From contig CALAXC010000020.1 in the NCBI GenBank assembly GCA_937894775.1, positions 1-14,039 of the forward strand: a DNA stretch of 14,039 bases. The letters run 5' to 3'. Below, one piece after another: positions 6,192 to 13,989 of this stretch (the stretch's first letter is position 1; every line of letters begins with the position of its first letter). The notes below the pieces were generated by a model. It was not told the origin of the DNA, searched no databases, and saw only the letters and a program-made list of their open reading frames with translations. Made by a program: the position numbers and the translations under genes. The stretch comes from an uncultured Clostridia bacterium. Lineage in GTDB: Bacteria > Bacillota > Clostridia > Oscillospirales > CAG-272.

Positions 6192-6390
6192 GCTAAACCA
6201 ATTTGATATAAAAAAGACACCTATTTTTTAGGGGGATACTATACCTTTTTTGACCTTTTACATAAAGAATTTGATAAAAATGCAAATTCCGCTTGTAGAA
6301 GGCAGGGTGTTCTTGTTGTATTCAAGTTGGTTTAGCGACTTGGAGTTTGCGTTTTTTGTGCGTGACTTCGGTCACGCACTTTTGGTTTTT
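6192..6390 (+). ncRNA. Structured RNA of unknown class (leader or free-standing sRNA)
   Basis: GCTAAACCAA (6192-6201) pairs perfectly with TTGGTTTAGC (6327-6336). The stem continues imperfectly through 6203-6222 against 6304-6325 (TTGA-TATAA with TTGTATTCAA; AAGACACCT with AGGGTGTTCTT). After a one-sided loop of about 31 nt (6223-6253), CCTTTTACA (6254-6262) pairs with TGTAGAAGG (6294-6302), then GAATTTG (6267-6273) pairs with CAAATTC (6283-6289). This makes a rod with a large asymmetric bubble. GGAGTTTGC (6342-6350) could instead pair with GCAAATTCC (6282-6290), an alternative or pseudoknot fold. A terminator ends it. I do not recognise an Rfam class; a 6S-like RNA, a novel riboswitch or an attenuator are all possible. 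Confidence 0.6.
6358..6390 (+). terminator. UUCG-capped intrinsic terminator upstream of the ABC operon
   Basis: GTGCGTGAC (6358-6366), TTCG loop, GTCACGCAC (6371-6379), then TTTTGGTTTTT. The stem is perfect and has no visible competing strand upstream. Unless it is bypassed, it would end most transcripts before the next gene, whose GGAGGAG site lies 21 bases further on. Confidence 0.85.
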
Positions 6391-6425
6391 TATCGCTTTT
6401 TATAATTCCGGGAGGAGATTTTACG

Positions 6426-6812
6426 GTGAAAAAGAAAATTGCAATGCTATGCACTTTAACAGTAGCGCTTATATTAGAGATATTACCGTACGGCGCGGTC
6501 TGTAATTTTGCAAATCCTGAGGGGGAGCCGTGGCGACGTACTTATTCTTATTTTGATCTTACACCTTTCGGATATGCAAACTTTTCACCGTTTATTGTAG
6601 CTCTTTTGACGTGTGTGTTACTAATAATGACTATTGTCGCAATTATAACGAAAAGACAATTGAGAGCGCCGCTTATATTGCTATCTGTAATATCTGCTGT
6701 GCTTTCTTTAGCGCCCTTGCTTTATGGAATAAGCTTCTTTTCACTCATTGGAGCATTTATTTCAGTTGCGCTTTGCTTTACGGCGGTGTTAGCATTTATA
6801 AAAGAAAAATAA
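6426..6812 (+). CDS. Small membrane protein of unknown function (four helices)
   Basis: This 128-residue protein starts at GTG 6426, preceded by GGAGGAG (6411-6417) with 8-base spacing. Hydrophobic segments lie at about 5-27, 55-75, 80-98 and 101-124. The loop between the first two carries a polar, probably extracytoplasmic stretch, NPEGEPWRRTYSYFDLTPFG. I do not recognise a named family. It lies 49 bases upstream of the first ABC protein in the same direction with no terminator between, so it is probably an accessory subunit or regulator of that transporter. This role is inferred only from position. Confidence 0.75.
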   Translation: MKKKIAMLCTLTVALILEILPYGAVCNFANPEGEPWRRTYSYFDLTPFGYANFSPFIVALLTCVLLIMTIVAIITKRQLRAPLILLSVISAVLSLAPLLYGISFFSLIGAFISVALCFTAVLAFIKEK

Positions 6813-6861
6813 TTCAATTCGAATTTTAAATATAAAGTATGAAGAAAGGAATTTTATCGAA

Positions 6862-9144
6862 ATGGCTTTACTGGCATTAAAGGATATAGGGAAAATTTAT
6901 GTATCCGAAGGTAATGTGGCAGTTGGTATACGCGGTGTAAATCTTTCCTTCGACCGCGGTGAATTTGTTGCGGTTACGGGTAAATCGGGATCGGGTAAAT
7001 CAACACTATTGAATGTTATCAGCGGAATGGATTCTTATGAGGAGGGCGAGCTTTTTATTGAGGGGCAGAGCACCTCACATTATTTGCAGCCCGAATGGGA
7101 AGAATACCGTGAAAAATATATATCATTCATTTTTCAGGATTATAATATTATCGAGAGCTTTACCGTGCTTCAGAATGTTGAGCTTGCGCTGATGCATATA
7201 GAGGATAAAAAAGCACGGCGGGAAAAGGCGATGGAGCTTATAAGACGTGTTGGACTGGCTTCACATGTTAATCATAAGGGAAGCAAGCTTTCGGGTGGTC
7301 AGAAGCAGAGAACGGTCATTGCCCGCGCTCTTGCAAAGGACAGTCCCATCATTCTTGCTGACGAGCCTACGGGAAACCTCGATTTCAATACTTCGAAAGA
7401 AATTATAGAGCTTCTTCGCGAAGTATCGGAAGAAAAGCTTGTTATTGTTGTGACACATAACTTTGAGCAGGTCGAACAATGTGCTACAAGACATATCCGT
7501 ATTTTTGACGGGGCGGTGGAATCCGACCATATGATCAAAAATACAGCTATTCAAGAAGAAACCAAGCTTAACTCAAAGCCTTCAAAAAAAGATAAAAAGC
7601 AAGAAGTCAAGCGACAGATAAAAAACGGCTTTACTCTTGGAAAAACAATATTTACAGCAAAGCCTCGACTCTCGGTGTTTCTCTGTATGCTGATGATCAT
7701 AGGTACAATGGGAATATTCCTCGTAACTTCACTTTGCGGAGCGGCATCTGCTTTGTTCAAACCGCATTATATGTTTAACCATATAGACGGCAGACTTGTT
7801 CTTACAAAGCAGAGTGGAGAGATCTTTACCGATGAAGAGCTGAAATCTCTTGTAAAAGATTACAAAGCTGATAGCTATCTTCATTATGATAAGCTTCTTG
7901 ATGAAGGTATTATGCAATCTATCATTATTCCTTGCGGTGAAGATTATGTTGATTGGGAATATCCAACGGCAAATTCGGTATACGGAAAGAATTATGGTGA
8001 TGATATCGTAGGCAGATATCCTAAAGAAAAAAATGAGGTACTGTTATATTTGCCTATTTCATATCAACCTGAGGTTGGAAAAAATAAAATCGAAGTGCCT
8101 ACAATATTGATAGGTAGGACTACGTATAAGCTTGTAGGCGTTAAGTATTACTATGATAATAATATAACACCCGAGTGTCTGTTTACCGAAGAAGGCTTCC
8201 GTGTTGCTACAGCGATACACTTCTTGATAAGTTCTTCGAATTCAGAAATGTATGCTTCGGTAATCTCAGGTAATAATATGAACAGAAAATTTGAGCTTTA
8301 CGATCTGATTCCGTCTTTTGATATGCCTGCAGATAAGATATATATCAATTCTCAGGAATATAATTCGTACGTAAAAAATTTAAACACCTATGATACTACA
8401 GTCCGGTATGTTGCAAAGTATTTCAGATATAATTATAATTACGGTAATACTTCAAAGGCTTATGTTTTTGAAAAGGTTTTTAACAATGCAGATATAACAG
8501 ACAAAAAGCCTGATGATATCGGTATGTTTGAGGCATGGCGCGGAGAAGGAAATGGAATTATGATAAGCGATGAGCTTCTTTGTGAGATTTCCGAAACGGT
8601 GCTGAAGGATTCTTATACGCAGGCATCGCTCTTCTTTGAGAATGATAAAGCCGCTTACAGTGCTGCGGAAATGCTTAAGGATAAGGGCTATATTGCAGTT
8701 CCTTCCGACACAACCTATGAGCCGGATGCGAGTATGGTTATTGCAACAATACTTGCTTGCTTTGCGTTAGCATTTATGTGGATAATGTCTATCGTGTTTA
8801 TTGCTTTCTTTATTAATCTTTGCTCAAGCAGAACACTTGGAGCTTTCAAGGGCGATATGGCGATAATGCGTTCTATGGGTATTCAAGTAAGAGTTATTCA
8901 GATCGGAATGTACGTCAGAATGCTGATATCGCTTATTCCTGCGTTCATTTTGGTTGTGCTGACAGCGATATTGATCTTTACAACACCTAAATTTAACGAA
9001 TATTTTGTATATCTTTATGCTTGGCAATATGCTTTAATATTTATAGGTATGATAGCACTTACAGTAAGAACTACTTATAAGCAGATCAAAAAGCTGTTTG
9101 GTCAGAGCGTAAAGAAATCCTTGAAAGGAGGTAACGTAGAATGA
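6862..9144 (+). CDS. ABC transporter ATPase-permease fusion, MacB/FtsX type (subunit 1)
   Basis: Of 760 residues, 1-225 form an ABC ATPase: Walker A GKSGSGKST (40-48), Q-loop Gln92, signature LSGGQ (143-147), Walker B IILADEP (163-169) with Glu168, and switch His199. A Lys-rich linker (230-262) leads to TM1 (about 271-292), a large extracytoplasmic domain (about 295-622), and three helices (about 624-652, 683-707 and 716-735) with the FtsX-like motif DMAIMRSMGIQVRVIQ. This is the type VII (MacB-like) topology, which usually couples ATP use to extrusion or mechanical work on extracytoplasmic substrates such as antimicrobial peptides, rather than classical import. The ribosome binding site is AGAAAGGA. 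Its end overlaps the next gene by 4 bases; the two probably heterodimerise. The substrate is unknown. Confidence 0.92.
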   Translation: MALLALKDIGKIYVSEGNVAVGIRGVNLSFDRGEFVAVTGKSGSGKSTLLNVISGMDSYEEGELFIEGQSTSHYLQPEWEEYREKYISFIFQDYNIIESFTVLQNVELALMHIEDKKARREKAMELIRRVGLASHVNHKGSKLSGGQKQRTVIARALAKDSPIILADEPTGNLDFNTSKEIIELLREVSEEKLVIVVTHNFEQVEQCATRHIRIFDGAVESDHMIKNTAIQEETKLNSKPSKKDKKQEVKRQIKNGFTLGKTIFTAKPRLSVFLCMLMIIGTMGIFLVTSLCGAASALFKPHYMFNHIDGRLVLTKQSGEIFTDEELKSLVKDYKADSYLHYDKLLDEGIMQSIIIPCGEDYVDWEYPTANSVYGKNYGDDIVGRYPKEKNEVLLYLPISYQPEVGKNKIEVPTILIGRTTYKLVGVKYYYDNNITPECLFTEEGFRVATAIHFLISSSNSEMYASVISGNNMNRKFELYDLIPSFDMPADKIYINSQEYNSYVKNLNTYDTTVRYVAKYFRYNYNYGNTSKAYVFEKVFNNADITDKKPDDIGMFEAWRGEGNGIMISDELLCEISETVLKDSYTQASLFFENDKAAYSAAEMLKDKGYIAVPSDTTYEPDASMVIATILACFALAFMWIMSIVFIAFFINLCSSRTLGAFKGDMAIMRSMGIQVRVIQIGMYVRMLISLIPAFILVVLTAILIFTTPKFNEYFVYLYAWQYALIFIGMIALTVRTTYKQIKKLFGQSVKKSLKGGNVE

Positions 9145-12100
9145 TCAGTATTAAAGGGTTACATAAGTTTTTTAATAAAGGACGTCAGAATGAAATTCAC
9201 GTCATCAATGATATTACTCTCGACCTCCCGGAAAAGGGAATGGTTGCTATTTTCGGTAAAAGCGGATGCGGAAAGACTACTCTTCTCAACGTTATAGGCG
9301 GTCTTGACAAATTTGCCGAAGGTACTGTTACGATCGAAGATCAAAGCATTACAGAAAATACCGATATTATAAGAAATCAGTATATAGGGTATATTTTCCA
9401 AAATTATAATCTTAATAAATCCGAGTCATGCTTTGATAACGTAGCAGATGCGCTTCGTCTTTGCGGTATGACCGACGAGGATGAGATCGAAGCGCGTGTT
9501 ACAGCGGCTCTTACAAACGTTGATATGGAAAAATACGCAAAGAGAACTCCCGATACGCTTTCGGGCGGTCAGCAACAGCGTATAGCAATTGCAAGAGCTA
9601 TTGTTAAAAATCCGCGTATCATTCTTGCCGATGAGCCTACGGGTAACCTCGATGAGGCAAATACCGTAATGATAATGGATCTGCTTAAGGCGATCGCAAA
9701 GGATCATCTTGTTCTTCTTGTTACGCACGAAGCTAATCTTGTGGATTATTATTGCGATACCGTAATTGAACTGCGTGACGGTAAGACGGTCGGAATGAAG
9801 CAGAATACCGAAGCAAACGGATTTGCCGCTAAAGATAAGAATTACATCTATCTTGGAGAACTTACCAAACGTGATATTACCGATCAAAGCGCCAAGATCG
9901 AATATTACGGTGATATTCCCGAAAAACCGATAAAGCTGAGGATAGTAAATAATAACGGAAAAATATATCTTCAGGTTGGAACTCAAAAGGTGCAGATCAT
10001 CGACGAGTTCAGTGAGATCAAGCTTTGCGAAGGGGTATATGAAGAAAAGGTAAATGCAAACACAGTCAGTGCGGCAATTGATATGTCAAAGCTTCCTCCC
10101 GTTCAGGGAACTCGATTCGGAAGACTGTTTTCCTTTAAATCCTCGGTCAAGAGCGGATATATTGCTAATTTCAAAAACCGTAAAAAGGGTAAAAAAATTC
10201 TCCGCGGATGTATGTGTATGTTTGCATCTGTTATCGTTTTTATGAGTACGGTATTCGGCTCTGCTTTTGGTGATATTATTGATGCAAGAAGTCAATACAA
10301 TCACAATGTTTTCTATGTTTATACACCCGACGGGGAAGTATCTGAAAAGTTGAATGAGGCGGTTGGAAAGGATAGCACAGGAATAGATTACGTTCGCCTT
10401 ACAGTAAATTATCCCAGAGGAGATGATAATATCCTCTTCCGCACAGGAACCTTTGAGACCTTTGATCAGTATGATTGGCAAAATAATTTTCTTACCAATG
10501 CGGTATATCTTGATGAGTCTTTGGCGGTTGATCTGAAGCTTGTTGAAGGTAAAAAAGATGATCTTTCCGATACCGAAATGGTGATAACCACTAAGGTTGC
10601 AGATGAACTGCTCGAAAAATCAACACTGGGATATATAACTGAACGTGAAGACCTTATCGGCCTTATGTCTGCTGTTTTTACTGTTGACGGAAAATATCCG
10701 AGAATTGCGGGTATTGTTGAATCAAGTGAGCCTGCCATCTATATTACAGAGCTTGCGATGGCAAAGTATATCCGTAACGGTGGAGTCGCGCCATATACAA
10801 CACTTGCATCCGATTTTGGTATTGAGGTCGATTCAGGAGAGGCGGTTCTTGCGATCAAGAATAAACGGATAGGTGTTGAATATCCTAAGGTCGGTGAAAA
10901 GGTTAAGATCCAGGGCAGGGATATAACGGTCGTTGCGGTAAAGGAATTTTACAACGATTATAAAGGATGGCTTGAAGCAAACGGAATAAAGAAGGTTGAT
11001 GAATATGAGTTCTTTGCTGAGTTGGTAAAGTCGACCTATCCCGAGCTTGCCGAAGGAAGCAGTGAATTCCGTAGTGCTGTTGAAGAAGTGATGACTTCAC
11101 GTTATTATGAGTATTATGACTATTTTTATGCTGAAAGCGATGGATTTCTTAAGGATCTCCATTTCTTTGAATCAGAGAGCATAGAATTATGGCTTTATGC
11201 TGTAAAAGGCGTGGAAAAAGTCAAGTATGCTTATTTGCCCGAGGAGTATTATAAGGCATCTGTCTATAAGGAGCTTTACGGAAGTTATCCGACAAAAGAA
11301 CAGATGAAAAAAGAATATGATAACTTGCCTTACGCTTATGAGGATATAAAGAATACAGTTCTTGCATATGAAGATGAATTTTATGCAGATAACAAAAACG
11401 TATACTTTAATATAAATACCTATATGGTGAGCAAGGAGGATTATATTGCGTTTTCAAAGCAGATCGGAAAAACCGATCCGACAGCACTCGAGCCTACGGG
11501 CGGTATTAATTACGGAAATTCCGTTCCCGAGATCGATTCTGATGTTGATACCGAGATAGCGATCGAAAAAATGTCGGTGGGAGTAAGCGCTGATGCTGTG
11601 GTCGATATGGAGTATTTTGGAAATATGTATTATACGGTAATTCATTCAAACGATCCCGAAAAAACCGCTGAATGGTTGGATTCCGAGTTTTCTTCTCTAT
11701 CTGCTCCAAGTAATTATATGAAGGCTATGATAACACCGGATACACTCTTTGATAGTATTATTCAGGATAATACCGATGAAATAGTAGGTAGTCTTATCGC
11801 AATGACGGTAATTATTGTCCTGATGAGCTTGTGTATGTATTTCATTATGAGGTCTTCTTTGATGAATAGAATTAAAGAAGTTGGTATTTACCGAGCGATA
11901 GGTGTATCTAAGAAAAATCTTGTATTTAAATTCTTTGTTGAAGCTATTGTACTTACAACACTTACGGTGTTTGTAGGATATTTGGTTTCAAGCCTGTTTA
12001 TTGGTTTTGCGCTCGGAATGTCGACACTTGTGTCAGAAATATTCTATTATCCGCTTTGGCTTGCAGGTATGGACCTTGTGCTCCTCTATGCGATAAGCTT

Positions 12101-12176
12101 GTTCTTCGGAACTTTGCCGATATTGGCACTTCTCAGAAAGACGCCGAGTGAAATTCTCGCAAAATACGATATTTAG
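9141..12176 (+). CDS. ABC transporter ATPase-permease fusion, MacB/FtsX type (subunit 2)
   Basis: Of 1011 residues, 1-220 form the ATPase: Walker A GKSGCGKTT (39-47), Q-loop Gln87, LSGGQ (140-144), Walker B ILADEP (161-166), switch His196. An unusual cytosolic linker of about 130 residues follows, with a beta-rich part (IKLRIVNNNGKIYLQV, about 264-279). TM1 is at about 353-376, the extracytoplasmic domain at about 377-878, and the C-terminal FtsX helices at about 881-903, 931-956 and 974-996 with the motif EVGIYRAIGVSKKNL. The extracytoplasmic domain is rich in Tyr and acidic residues. AAAGGAGGT lies nine bases before the ATG, inside the end of subunit 1, giving tight coupling. Both ATP sites look intact, so both halves may hydrolyse ATP. 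No histidine kinase or response regulator pair, as found next to Bce-type systems, is in the window. Confidence 0.92.
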   Translation: MISIKGLHKFFNKGRQNEIHVINDITLDLPEKGMVAIFGKSGCGKTTLLNVIGGLDKFAEGTVTIEDQSITENTDIIRNQYIGYIFQNYNLNKSESCFDNVADALRLCGMTDEDEIEARVTAALTNVDMEKYAKRTPDTLSGGQQQRIAIARAIVKNPRIILADEPTGNLDEANTVMIMDLLKAIAKDHLVLLVTHEANLVDYYCDTVIELRDGKTVGMKQNTEANGFAAKDKNYIYLGELTKRDITDQSAKIEYYGDIPEKPIKLRIVNNNGKIYLQVGTQKVQIIDEFSEIKLCEGVYEEKVNANTVSAAIDMSKLPPVQGTRFGRLFSFKSSVKSGYIANFKNRKKGKKILRGCMCMFASVIVFMSTVFGSAFGDIIDARSQYNHNVFYVYTPDGEVSEKLNEAVGKDSTGIDYVRLTVNYPRGDDNILFRTGTFETFDQYDWQNNFLTNAVYLDESLAVDLKLVEGKKDDLSDTEMVITTKVADELLEKSTLGYITEREDLIGLMSAVFTVDGKYPRIAGIVESSEPAIYITELAMAKYIRNGGVAPYTTLASDFGIEVDSGEAVLAIKNKRIGVEYPKVGEKVKIQGRDITVVAVKEFYNDYKGWLEANGIKKVDEYEFFAELVKSTYPELAEGSSEFRSAVEEVMTSRYYEYYDYFYAESDGFLKDLHFFESESIELWLYAVKGVEKVKYAYLPEEYYKASVYKELYGSYPTKEQMKKEYDNLPYAYEDIKNTVLAYEDEFYADNKNVYFNINTYMVSKEDYIAFSKQIGKTDPTALEPTGGINYGNSVPEIDSDVDTEIAIEKMSVGVSADAVVDMEYFGNMYYTVIHSNDPEKTAEWLDSEFSSLSAPSNYMKAMITPDTLFDSIIQDNTDEIVGSLIAMTVIIVLMSLCMYFIMRSSLMNRIKEVGIYRAIGVSKKNLVFKFFVEAIVLTTLTVFVGYLVSSLFIGFALGMSTLVSEIFYYPLWLAGMDLVLLYAISLFFGTLPILALLRKTPSEILAKYDI

Positions 12177-12192
12177 AATATGATATTTAATA

Positions 12193-12236
12193 AAAAATAC
12201 GGTGACTCAAATGGAAATTTGAGACACCGTATTTTT
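12193..12236. terminator. Bidirectional GGAA-tetraloop terminator
   Basis: Arms 12193-12212 and 12217-12236 form 19 base pairs with one A-A mismatch around a GGAA (GNRA-type) loop, with an A-run on the left and a T-run on the right. It serves both the ABC operon (+) and the amidohydrolase (-); the right arm reaches into the amidohydrolase stop codon. Confidence 0.9.
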
Positions 12237-13038
12237 ATATTTTGATCGAAAACAATTTTGCTGCGTTATTGTATAATATATCTTCGCGCTCTTCTTCGGT
12301 AAGGTCGATCTGCATAAACCGTTCAAGCTCTACTTCGGGTTTCCATAATGGGTAGTCAGTCCCAAAGAGTACACGGTGTACACCGTAAATGTGGATAAGC
12401 TCTTTTGCTGTTTGCGGTGTTATTGCATAGAGCGATGAGGAACAGTCTACCAAGAAATTTTTGTATTTACTTAGCTTGTCCGTAGCTTCTTCCCAAATAG
12501 ACCATCCGCCAAAATGTGCGCCTATAACCGTCAGATCGGGATATTGCTCAAGTATGGGAATCATTCGGTTTGGGTTTGAAAAGTCATATCTGCAGTCGCC
12601 CGTGTGCATAAGTATGGGGAGTTTGCCTTCGCAAAGCTTGTACATTTTGTGCATTCTTGGATCGTCAATTTCAACTCTTTGTATGTCAGGATGAAGCTTG
12701 ATACCTTTTAATCCTAAAGAGAGTATCTCGTTTACGTCGGTTTCCATATCTTCGCTGTCGGGGTGAAGCGTTCCAAGACCTGTAAAATGACCTTCGCTTG
12801 CGGATACGGATTCGGCAATAAAGTTATTAATGCTTGAAACTTGCTTGGGCGTAGTTGCAACCGATTGAACTATAAAATGTTCAATTCCTGCCGCCTTTCC
12901 GTGTTCAAGAAGGGTAGATATCTTGCCGTCGAGAAGAGCAGGTAGATCATAGAAATGTCCCGTATTTGCAGAAGCTTTTTCGGCAATTTTATCGGGGTAT
13001 ATGTGACAGTGGGAATCAATTATTCTGTATTTTTTCAC
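12235..13038 (-). CDS. Metal-dependent amidohydrolase (amidohydrolase-2 family)
   Basis: This 267-residue TIM-barrel hydrolase carries the metal-site pattern of the amidohydrolase superfamily: DSHCHIYP (His10, His12), GIKLHPDIQ (His116), MHTGD (His145), GAHFGG (His175) and FGTDYP (Asp228). These fit the amidohydrolase-2 (COG2159) branch, which includes decarboxylases and lactone or amide hydrolases; the substrate cannot be named. The start is GTG at 13038, chosen because MKKYRIIDSHCHIYP is the usual N-terminus; AAAGG lies about 12 bases upstream, rather far. It has its own promoter and is convergent with the ABC operon, so no functional tie is implied. Confidence 0.88.
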   Translation of the reverse strand: MKKYRIIDSHCHIYPDKIAEKASANTGHFYDLPALLDGKISTLLEHGKAAGIEHFIVQSVATTPKQVSSINNFIAESVSASEGHFTGLGTLHPDSEDMETDVNEILSLGLKGIKLHPDIQRVEIDDPRMHKMYKLCEGKLPILMHTGDCRYDFSNPNRMIPILEQYPDLTVIGAHFGGWSIWEEATDKLSKYKNFLVDCSSSLYAITPQTAKELIHIYGVHRVLFGTDYPLWKPEVELERFMQIDLTEEEREDILYNNAAKLFSIKI

Positions 13039-13079
13039 TTTTGTATATTACCTTTGTATAGAATTTTACTAACCCGATC

Positions 13080-13108
13080 ATTGTAGCATATTTTTTTAAA
13101 AAAGTCAA
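13080..13108 (-). promoter_or_regulatory. Promoter of the amidohydrolase gene
   Basis: On the minus strand TTGACT (13103-13108) and TACAAT (13080-13085) are separated by 17 bases. The predicted transcript starts about 35 bases before the GTG start. Confidence 0.75.
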
Positions 13109-13134
13109 GATAAACAAATAATAAAAGAAAGAGG

Positions 13135-13161
13135 CTGTCTCAAAATGCAAATTTGCGACAG
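13135..13161 (-). terminator. Hairpin, probable terminator for the 13369-13824 gene
   Basis: CTGTC-T-CAAA pairs with TTTG-C-GACAG (13135-13161; one mismatch). On the minus strand it is followed by CTCTTTCTTTTATTATTT. Its core resembles the terminator at 12193-12236. The T-tail is interrupted, so termination may be partial. Confidence 0.4.
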
Positions 13162-13168
13162 TACCTAT

Positions 13169-13187
13169 GCATCTGAATGACTCAGTC
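13169..13187 (-). repeat. Copy of the 2781-3002 terminal repeat
   Basis: GCATCTGAATGACTCAGTC is the exact reverse complement of 2782-2800 (19 of 19 bases). A partner copy is not visible nearby, so this is a solo end or a decayed element. It lies in the 330-base gap 13039-13368, which otherwise holds the amidohydrolase promoter and two hairpins; I see no gene there. Confidence 0.65.
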
Positions 13188-13231
13188 CCATTCACTACCG
13201 CTCCCCTTCAAGTCCCGTTTTTATATCTGCA

Positions 13232-13273
13232 AAAATAACAGACGGCATACAAAAGTACACCGTCTGTTATTTT
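13232..13273. terminator. Perfect 14-bp stem-loop, likely terminator or repeat hairpin
   Basis: AAAATAACAGACGG (13232-13245) pairs perfectly with CCGTCTGTTATTTT (13260-13273); inside the loop TAC/GTA pairs further. The loop side GGCATACAAAAGTACACC resembles the hairpin GGCGTACAAAGGTACGCC at 2825-2842, and both are followed by a similar AAAGCG(A/CGG)CTAAAA stretch. It is the first strong hairpin after the minus-strand gene ending at 13369. Confidence 0.55.
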
Positions 13274-13368
13274 GCGAAAAAGCGACTAAAAGGTGTATAA
13301 GCTGGGGTAAAAACGACCAAAAGTAGTGTGCGTTATCTATTCTACAAATTGGTATTTGTCGCTCTTAA

Positions 13369-13824
13369 TTAGTCCTCCGTCATTATTCTCCAAAACAGCT
13401 TTTCAGCAATTATATAAGTACTGTGTTCTCCGTTAGTGGAAATCGGTTTTTCTTCCGTATAATTTATGGGATTGTAACCATCCCAATCCGCCCATACTAT
13501 CAGCTTGCCATCACGAGTTTTACCAAATAGGTCGCTATGAAAATTCAAATATGCACCAAAAATGTCGCAGAAATAATTATCCTGCCAGCCAACAATATTA
13601 CATTTTCTTACTCCTGTAAAACGCAGTTCAATAGGTTTATTACACTGACTATGTAATATCATTTCAATGCTATGCTCAAGCAATCCGCCATTTGCCATAG
13701 CACCCTTATCATTAACAAATGCTCCGCTATGATAGTTTATTGATACTATACAGCTATCGTGAAAGCCGCTATATTCTTTCATCAAATTTTCGATATCAAT
13801 TTCATTTTTTATTTCATTCCACAT
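13369..13824 (-). CDS. Hypothetical protein, 151 residues
   Basis: I do not recognise this gene. The product is soluble, with no signal peptide or membrane helix, and is rich in aromatic residues. It begins MWNEIKNEIDIENLMKEYSG, followed by FHDSCIVSINYHSG, a short ELRFTGVRKCNIVGW strand region and DLFGKTRDGKLIVWADWDG near the C-terminus. Small proteins of this style are sometimes immunity proteins of polymorphic toxins, but no toxin is visible here, so this is only a thought. The ATG at 13824 has GGAG 12 bases upstream and a good promoter further up. It is a single-gene unit. Confidence 0.65.
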   Translation of the reverse strand: MWNEIKNEIDIENLMKEYSGFHDSCIVSINYHSGAFVNDKGAMANGGLLEHSIEMILHSQCNKPIELRFTGVRKCNIVGWQDNYFCDIFGAYLNFHSDLFGKTRDGKLIVWADWDGYNPINYTEEKPISTNGEHSTYIIAEKLFWRIMTED

Positions 13825-13891
13825 ATAGTACCAAAACTCCTTTGCTCAGATTCAAACGATAGGAACTGTTTATCAAATTCTTGTTTATCAG

Positions 13892-13920
13892 ATTATATCA
13901 CTTTTCAGCAAATAAATCAA
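13892..13920 (-). promoter_or_regulatory. Promoter of the hypothetical gene
   Basis: On the minus strand TTGATT (13915-13920) and TATAAT (13892-13897) are separated by 17 bases. The -35 box overlaps the first base pairs of the hairpin array, so array structure or insertion may affect this promoter. Confidence 0.65.
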
Positions 13921-13989
13921 GGCGAAGCCTTGTATATCATCAATTCTGCAGGAATTGCATATCATCAACACGCAGTGTTGCATCTCATC
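13919..13989. repeat. Tandem array of small hairpins with constant linkers
   Basis: Three units of 23-25 bases each have a 5-bp palindrome and a linker: AAGGC-GAA-GCCTT (13919-13931), AATTC-TGCAG-GAATT (13942-13956) and AACAC-GCA-GTGTT (13967-13979). Each is followed by G(T/C)AT(A/C)TCATC (13932-13941, 13957-13966, 13980-13989). Stem sequences differ between units yet stay fully paired. A fourth unit starts at 13990 (AAGCCGCAGG) but loses its partner. The last linker is inverted at about 14017-14026 (GTGATGAGAT), giving a larger hairpin. No protein is suggested. The array may continue past the window or mark the end of a mobile element. Confidence 0.75.

Noticed and set aside
6280..6405. A 41-codon ORF (MQIPLVEGRVFLLYSSWFSD...) across the structured RNA
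   Set aside because: It has no good ribosome binding site and runs through the closing stem and the terminator hairpin, so the sequence is better explained by RNA structure. A leader peptide is not excluded.
9426..9986. A 186-codon open frame on the minus strand inside the second ABC gene
   Set aside because: It lies wholly antisense to the conserved ATPase domain with intact motifs and has no recognisable domain of its own.
13919..13989. CRISPR array
   Set aside because: Units are only 23-25 bases, the variable part is a palindrome rather than a unique spacer, and no cas gene is present.
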